A DNA stretch of 64,000 nt, from assembly GCA_009731375.1 (NCBI GenBank), contig BJOX01000107.1, positions 32,534 to 96,533 on the forward strand. Direction: 5' to 3'. This stretch comes from Paulinella micropora. Its lineage: Eukaryota; Cercozoa; Imbricatea; Euglyphida. The notes beneath the pieces are model-generated. The model ran no database searches, was not told the origin of the DNA, and saw only the letters and a program-made list of their open reading frames with translations. The position numbers and the translations under genes were made by a program. Below, one piece after another: positions 33,654-64,000 of the stretch (positions are counted from its first letter, which is position 1; the number at the start of each line of letters is the position of its first letter).

Positions 33654-33817
33654 GTGTTTGCGTAAAAAGGTACCGGTAGTGTCTAACAAGTCACATGTAA
33701 GTGAGTGGCAAGAAAGGCAGTGAATGAATTCCAACAGTGTTTGCGTAAAAAGGTACCGGTAGTGTCTAACAAGACATGTAAGTGAGTGGCAAGAAAGGCA
33801 GTGAATGAATTCCAGAA
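33654..33817. repeat. Tandem duplication of about 82 bp
   Basis: Two nearly identical copies start GTGTTTGCGTAAAAAGG at about 33654 and 33737 and end GTGAATGAATTCCA. The second copy lacks a few bases. Both contain AAGTGAGTGGCAAG, the reverse complement of the start of the 2759 repeat. Confidence 0.85.
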
Positions 33818-33999
33818 AGTGACAAACTTTCATCAGTAAAAATATTACTATAATTTTTCTTCCGGCCCGTCAGTGACTAATCCTTTTTTTACGCAAGCAC
33901 TGCTTTAATAGAATACTTGCTACTCGTAGAGCTGAGTGGGAAGCAGAAGAGATAAAATGGAAGAGGTATCAAGAGATACAAAACTGAAGAAAACATGAA

Positions 34000-34048
<49 letters not shown>

Positions 34049-34357
34049 AAACANNNNNNNNNNTGCCTTATTTTGGGCATTAGTTGAAAAACAACGATTT
34101 TCCGTCTTGATTGTCCGCAGTAATTACTCCCTAAGCTAAACAATACGCTCTCTCCTTTCCTTCTTCAGGAATCAGCTTCCTTCACCCGTATAATAGGCAT
34201 GTTCCGAGAATCTACTTGAGAACAGAGAATTTTATTCTGCTACTTCAAAACAAAAGGAAATTGATTTACAAGGCATCTACAATCTACCATGGTGCTGTGG
34301 AGGCCCGGGATGCGCCTCGGTAAGAATCTGAGATATTAGAATTAGTTTGAGATTTCT
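33818..34357. other. Spacer with an A run and a 10-N join
   Basis: An A run (about 34003-34047) is followed by the join at 34054-34063. I see no gene. Confidence 0.5.
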
Positions 34358-34407
34358 TCATCTCGAGCCCTGCAGACAGACAGACAGATAGACAAACAAA
34401 CAGACAA

Positions 34408-34446
<39 letters not shown>

Positions 34447-34661
34447 TGCTAGTACAGACATACATGGCATGACATGGCATGACGATGGCATGACCATGAC
34501 ATGACCATAACAAGACATGACTGTCTGTTACATGTAATGCATACATACATACAACTATACGTATGTCAAGTCGCATTCTCAGCTATTCTCTCCTTCGCTG
34601 CCGGCTCCATTGGTGCCTCTCTCTCTCTCTCTCTCTCTCTCCTCTCCTCTCCCTCTCTCCC

Positions 34662-34738
<77 letters not shown>

Positions 34739-34782
34739 ACCCCCGCCACCCCCCCCCCCCCCCCCCCCCACCCCCATCCCCC
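34358..34782. repeat. CAGA, CATGA, CT and poly-C arrays before a gap
   Basis: A CAGA/CAAA array (about 34373-34445) is followed by CATGA-like words, a CT run (34618-34660) and a C run of more than 70 nt with few interruptions (34664-34782). On the minus strand the stretch 34566-34620 could hold a last small exon of the GLE1-like gene (PAAKERIAENAT and TGA), but this is not supported by phase. Confidence 0.7.
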
Positions 34783-34860
34783 NNNNNNNNNNNNNNNNNN
34801 NNNNNNNNNNNNNNNNNNNNNNNNNNNNNNNNNNNNNNNNNNNNNNNNNNNNNNNNNNNN

Positions 34861-61808
<26,948 letters not shown>

Positions 61809-61839
61809 CTAGTTCTTTACTCTCGGACAAGGATTCCTA

Positions 61840-61871
<32 letters not shown>

Positions 61872-61914
61872 AATGATGATGATGATGATAATAATAATAG
61901 TAGTAGTAATAACA

Positions 61915-61993
<79 letters not shown>

Positions 61994-62692
61994 TAATAAT
62001 AATAGTGCTTCTCTGTCAATGGCTGATGCATTTCTGCACATGCGCCTCCATCGTCTCACCCGTGAGGGGAGTACGAAGAATTGACGATAAGCTCTAATGA
62101 CACCCCCGCAAGGGCAGTTCCAACACNNNNNNNNNNNNNNNNNNNNNNNNNNNNNNNNNNNNNNNNNNNNNNNNNNNNNNNNNNNNNNNNNNNNNNNNNN
62201 NNNNNNNNNNNNNNNNNNNNNNNNNNNNNNNNNNNNNNNNNNNNNNNNCTTGGAGTGTTGACTGTGACATATTTGAGGGAAATCCCGATGAAAAAACCTA
62301 CAATAATAATAATAATAATTATAATCAGCCCAATGGCCTCAGCGTTAAACTGTGACGCCAACTCATAACCCTTTGGTGGTAGATGCTGGGGAGGAGGGTC
62401 GTTGCGCGCGTAAAAGATCTTAAACTCCGCATATGCTGGTTGATAGCCCAGGACCCAGCAGACACCAGATTGTTATGGGTGGGGTTTCGAGGCAGCTCTA
62501 GCAACNNNNNNNNNNNNNNNNNNNNNNNNNNNNNNNNNNNNNNNNNNNNNNNNNNNNNNNNNNNNNNNNNNNNNNNNNNNNNNNNNNNNNNNNNNNNNNN
62601 NNNNNNNNNNNNNNNNNNNNNNNNNNNNNNNNNNNNNNNNNNNNNNNNNNNNNNNNNNNNNNNNNNNNNNNNNNNNNNNNNNNNNNNNNNNN

Positions 62693-62751
<59 letters not shown>

Positions 62752-63059
62752 TGATGATGATGATGATGATGGTGGTAATAATGATAATAAAAATAATAAT
62801 AATAATAATAATAATAATAGTGCTTCTCTGTCAATGGCTGATGCATTTCTGCACATGCGCCTCCATCGTCTCACCCGTGAGGGGAGTACGAAGAATTGAC
62901 GATANNNNNNNNNNNNNNNNNNNNNNNNNNNNNNNNNNNNNNNNNNNNNNNNNNNNNNNNNNNNNNNNNNNNNNNNNNNNNNNNNNNNNNNNNNNNNNNN
63001 NNNNNNNNNNNNNNNNNNNNNNNNNNNNNNNNNNNNNNNNNNNNNNNNNNNNNNNNNNA

Positions 63060-63139
<80 letters not shown>

Positions 63140-63177
63140 TGATGCTGATGATGATGATGATCATGATGATGATGATG

Positions 63178-63253
<76 letters not shown>

Positions 63254-63500
63254 TAATAACAATAATAATAGTGCTTCTCTGTCAATGGCTGATGCATTTC
63301 TGCACATGCGCCTCCATCGTCTCACCCGTGAGGGGAGTACGAAGAATTGACGATAAGCTCTAATGACACCCCCGCAAGGGCAGTTCCAACACTTCCAGAC
63401 GGGCCGGTATGTTCAATGAAAATACTGGTCCAGAAATAGACCGGTATGTTCAATGAAAATACTGGTGGCACCGACGGGAATCGAACTGGCGACAGGGCCC
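61840..63500 (-). mobile_element. Second cluster of SINE-like copies with TAA tails
   Basis: Copies at about 62004-62126, 62819-62904 (both cut by gaps) and 63270-63500, the last complete with the internal duplication and the B-box AGTTCGATTCC near 63480-63490. Between 62249 and 62505 is another unique piece ending in (ATT)n on the minus strand, perhaps a different element. Confidence 0.6.
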
Positions 63501-63527
63501 AGATGAATAACAATAATAATAATAATG

Positions 63528-63593
<66 letters not shown>

Positions 63594-63748
63594 GTAGTAA
63601 TAATACTAATACTAATACTAATACTAATACTAATACTTATACTAATACTACTACTACTACTAATACTAATACTAATACTAATACTAATACTAATACTAAT
63701 ACTAATACTAATACTAATACTAATATTAATACTTATACTAATACTACG

Positions 63749-63809
<61 letters not shown>

Positions 63810-63837
63810 GTAATAATAATAATAATAATAATAATAC
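63501..63837. repeat. TAA, TAATAC and TAC arrays
   Basis: (TAA)n to about 63595, then (TAATAC)n and (TAC)n to 63812, then (TAA)n. Confidence 0.9.
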
Positions 63838-64000
63838 TATATCTGAGGCGTACTGATGCAGCTAATGGCATATCCTCAACGGACATAAGCCTCCAATACC
63901 CTTGTTCGAGGTCCTCCACCCCCCCGTGTCAGTCTCTCGCCTGATGATCGGGGCCACCGATGGAGCTCCTGAGGGCAAGACTGCACTAAGCCGAGGTTAT
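63838..64000. other. Unique end of the window, nothing recognised
   Basis: No gene or repeat was recognised. Confidence 0.4.

Noticed and set aside
63268-63500. Complete tRNA gene suggested by the GTTCGATTC word
   Set aside because: No acceptor stem, D-arm or anticodon arm can be drawn; only the B-box-like part is present.

Overview
The window is nuclear DNA of a microbial eukaryote. Evidence: many GT-AG introns, a nuclear gene for a mitochondrial protein with a presequence, Ty1/copia retrotransposons, a TA-flanked MITE, a SINE-like family and an extreme load of microsatellites. Stops and codons look standard. I cannot place the species; an alga or another protist with an intron-rich genome fits. 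Twenty N gaps break the sequence, and seven of them are exactly 10 N, i.e. joins of unknown size.

Layout. 1-6.6 kb: remains of copia elements (a dead RT-RNase H fragment, polypurine tracts, LTR-like starts), a damaged coiled-coil gene on the minus strand, a cluster of short palindromes and a mariner-type MITE. 6.7-12.1 kb, minus strand: a complete 17-exon gene for the mitochondrial F1-ATPase beta subunit, 760 residues in frame from presequence to stop, with unusual N- and C-terminal extensions. 12.6-33.5 kb: a retroelement island bounded by the same LTR family at both ends. It holds a decayed gag-protease-integrase-RT-RNase H element whose 4,325-bp pol part is repeated four times in tandem, then a scrambled mosaic of other copia pieces.

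34.8-61.8 kb, minus strand: what first looks like 27 kb of pure microsatellite is a single gene. I recovered 30 small exons (10-164 nt, about 1.74 kb of coding sequence) whose splice phases join into one reading frame. The C-terminal third matches the mRNA-export factor GLE1; the N-terminal part is coiled coil and disordered. The introns are CATA, GATA, GA, CAA and TAA repeats. Embedded in them are roughly fifty partial copies of the neighbouring exons in a regular pattern: copies 5' of an exon keep its acceptor and 5' part, copies 3' of it keep its 3' part and donor, and one complete exon lies between. At one place two such partial copies together replace a formerly continuous exon, which looks like the birth of an intron. 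The ATP synthase gene shows a weak version of the same pattern.

61.8-64 kb and 42.9-44.3 kb hold eight copies of a SINE-like repeat with TAA/ATT tails. There is no sign of bacterial genes, CRISPR arrays, rRNA or complete tRNA genes. The many long open frames over microsatellites are not genes.
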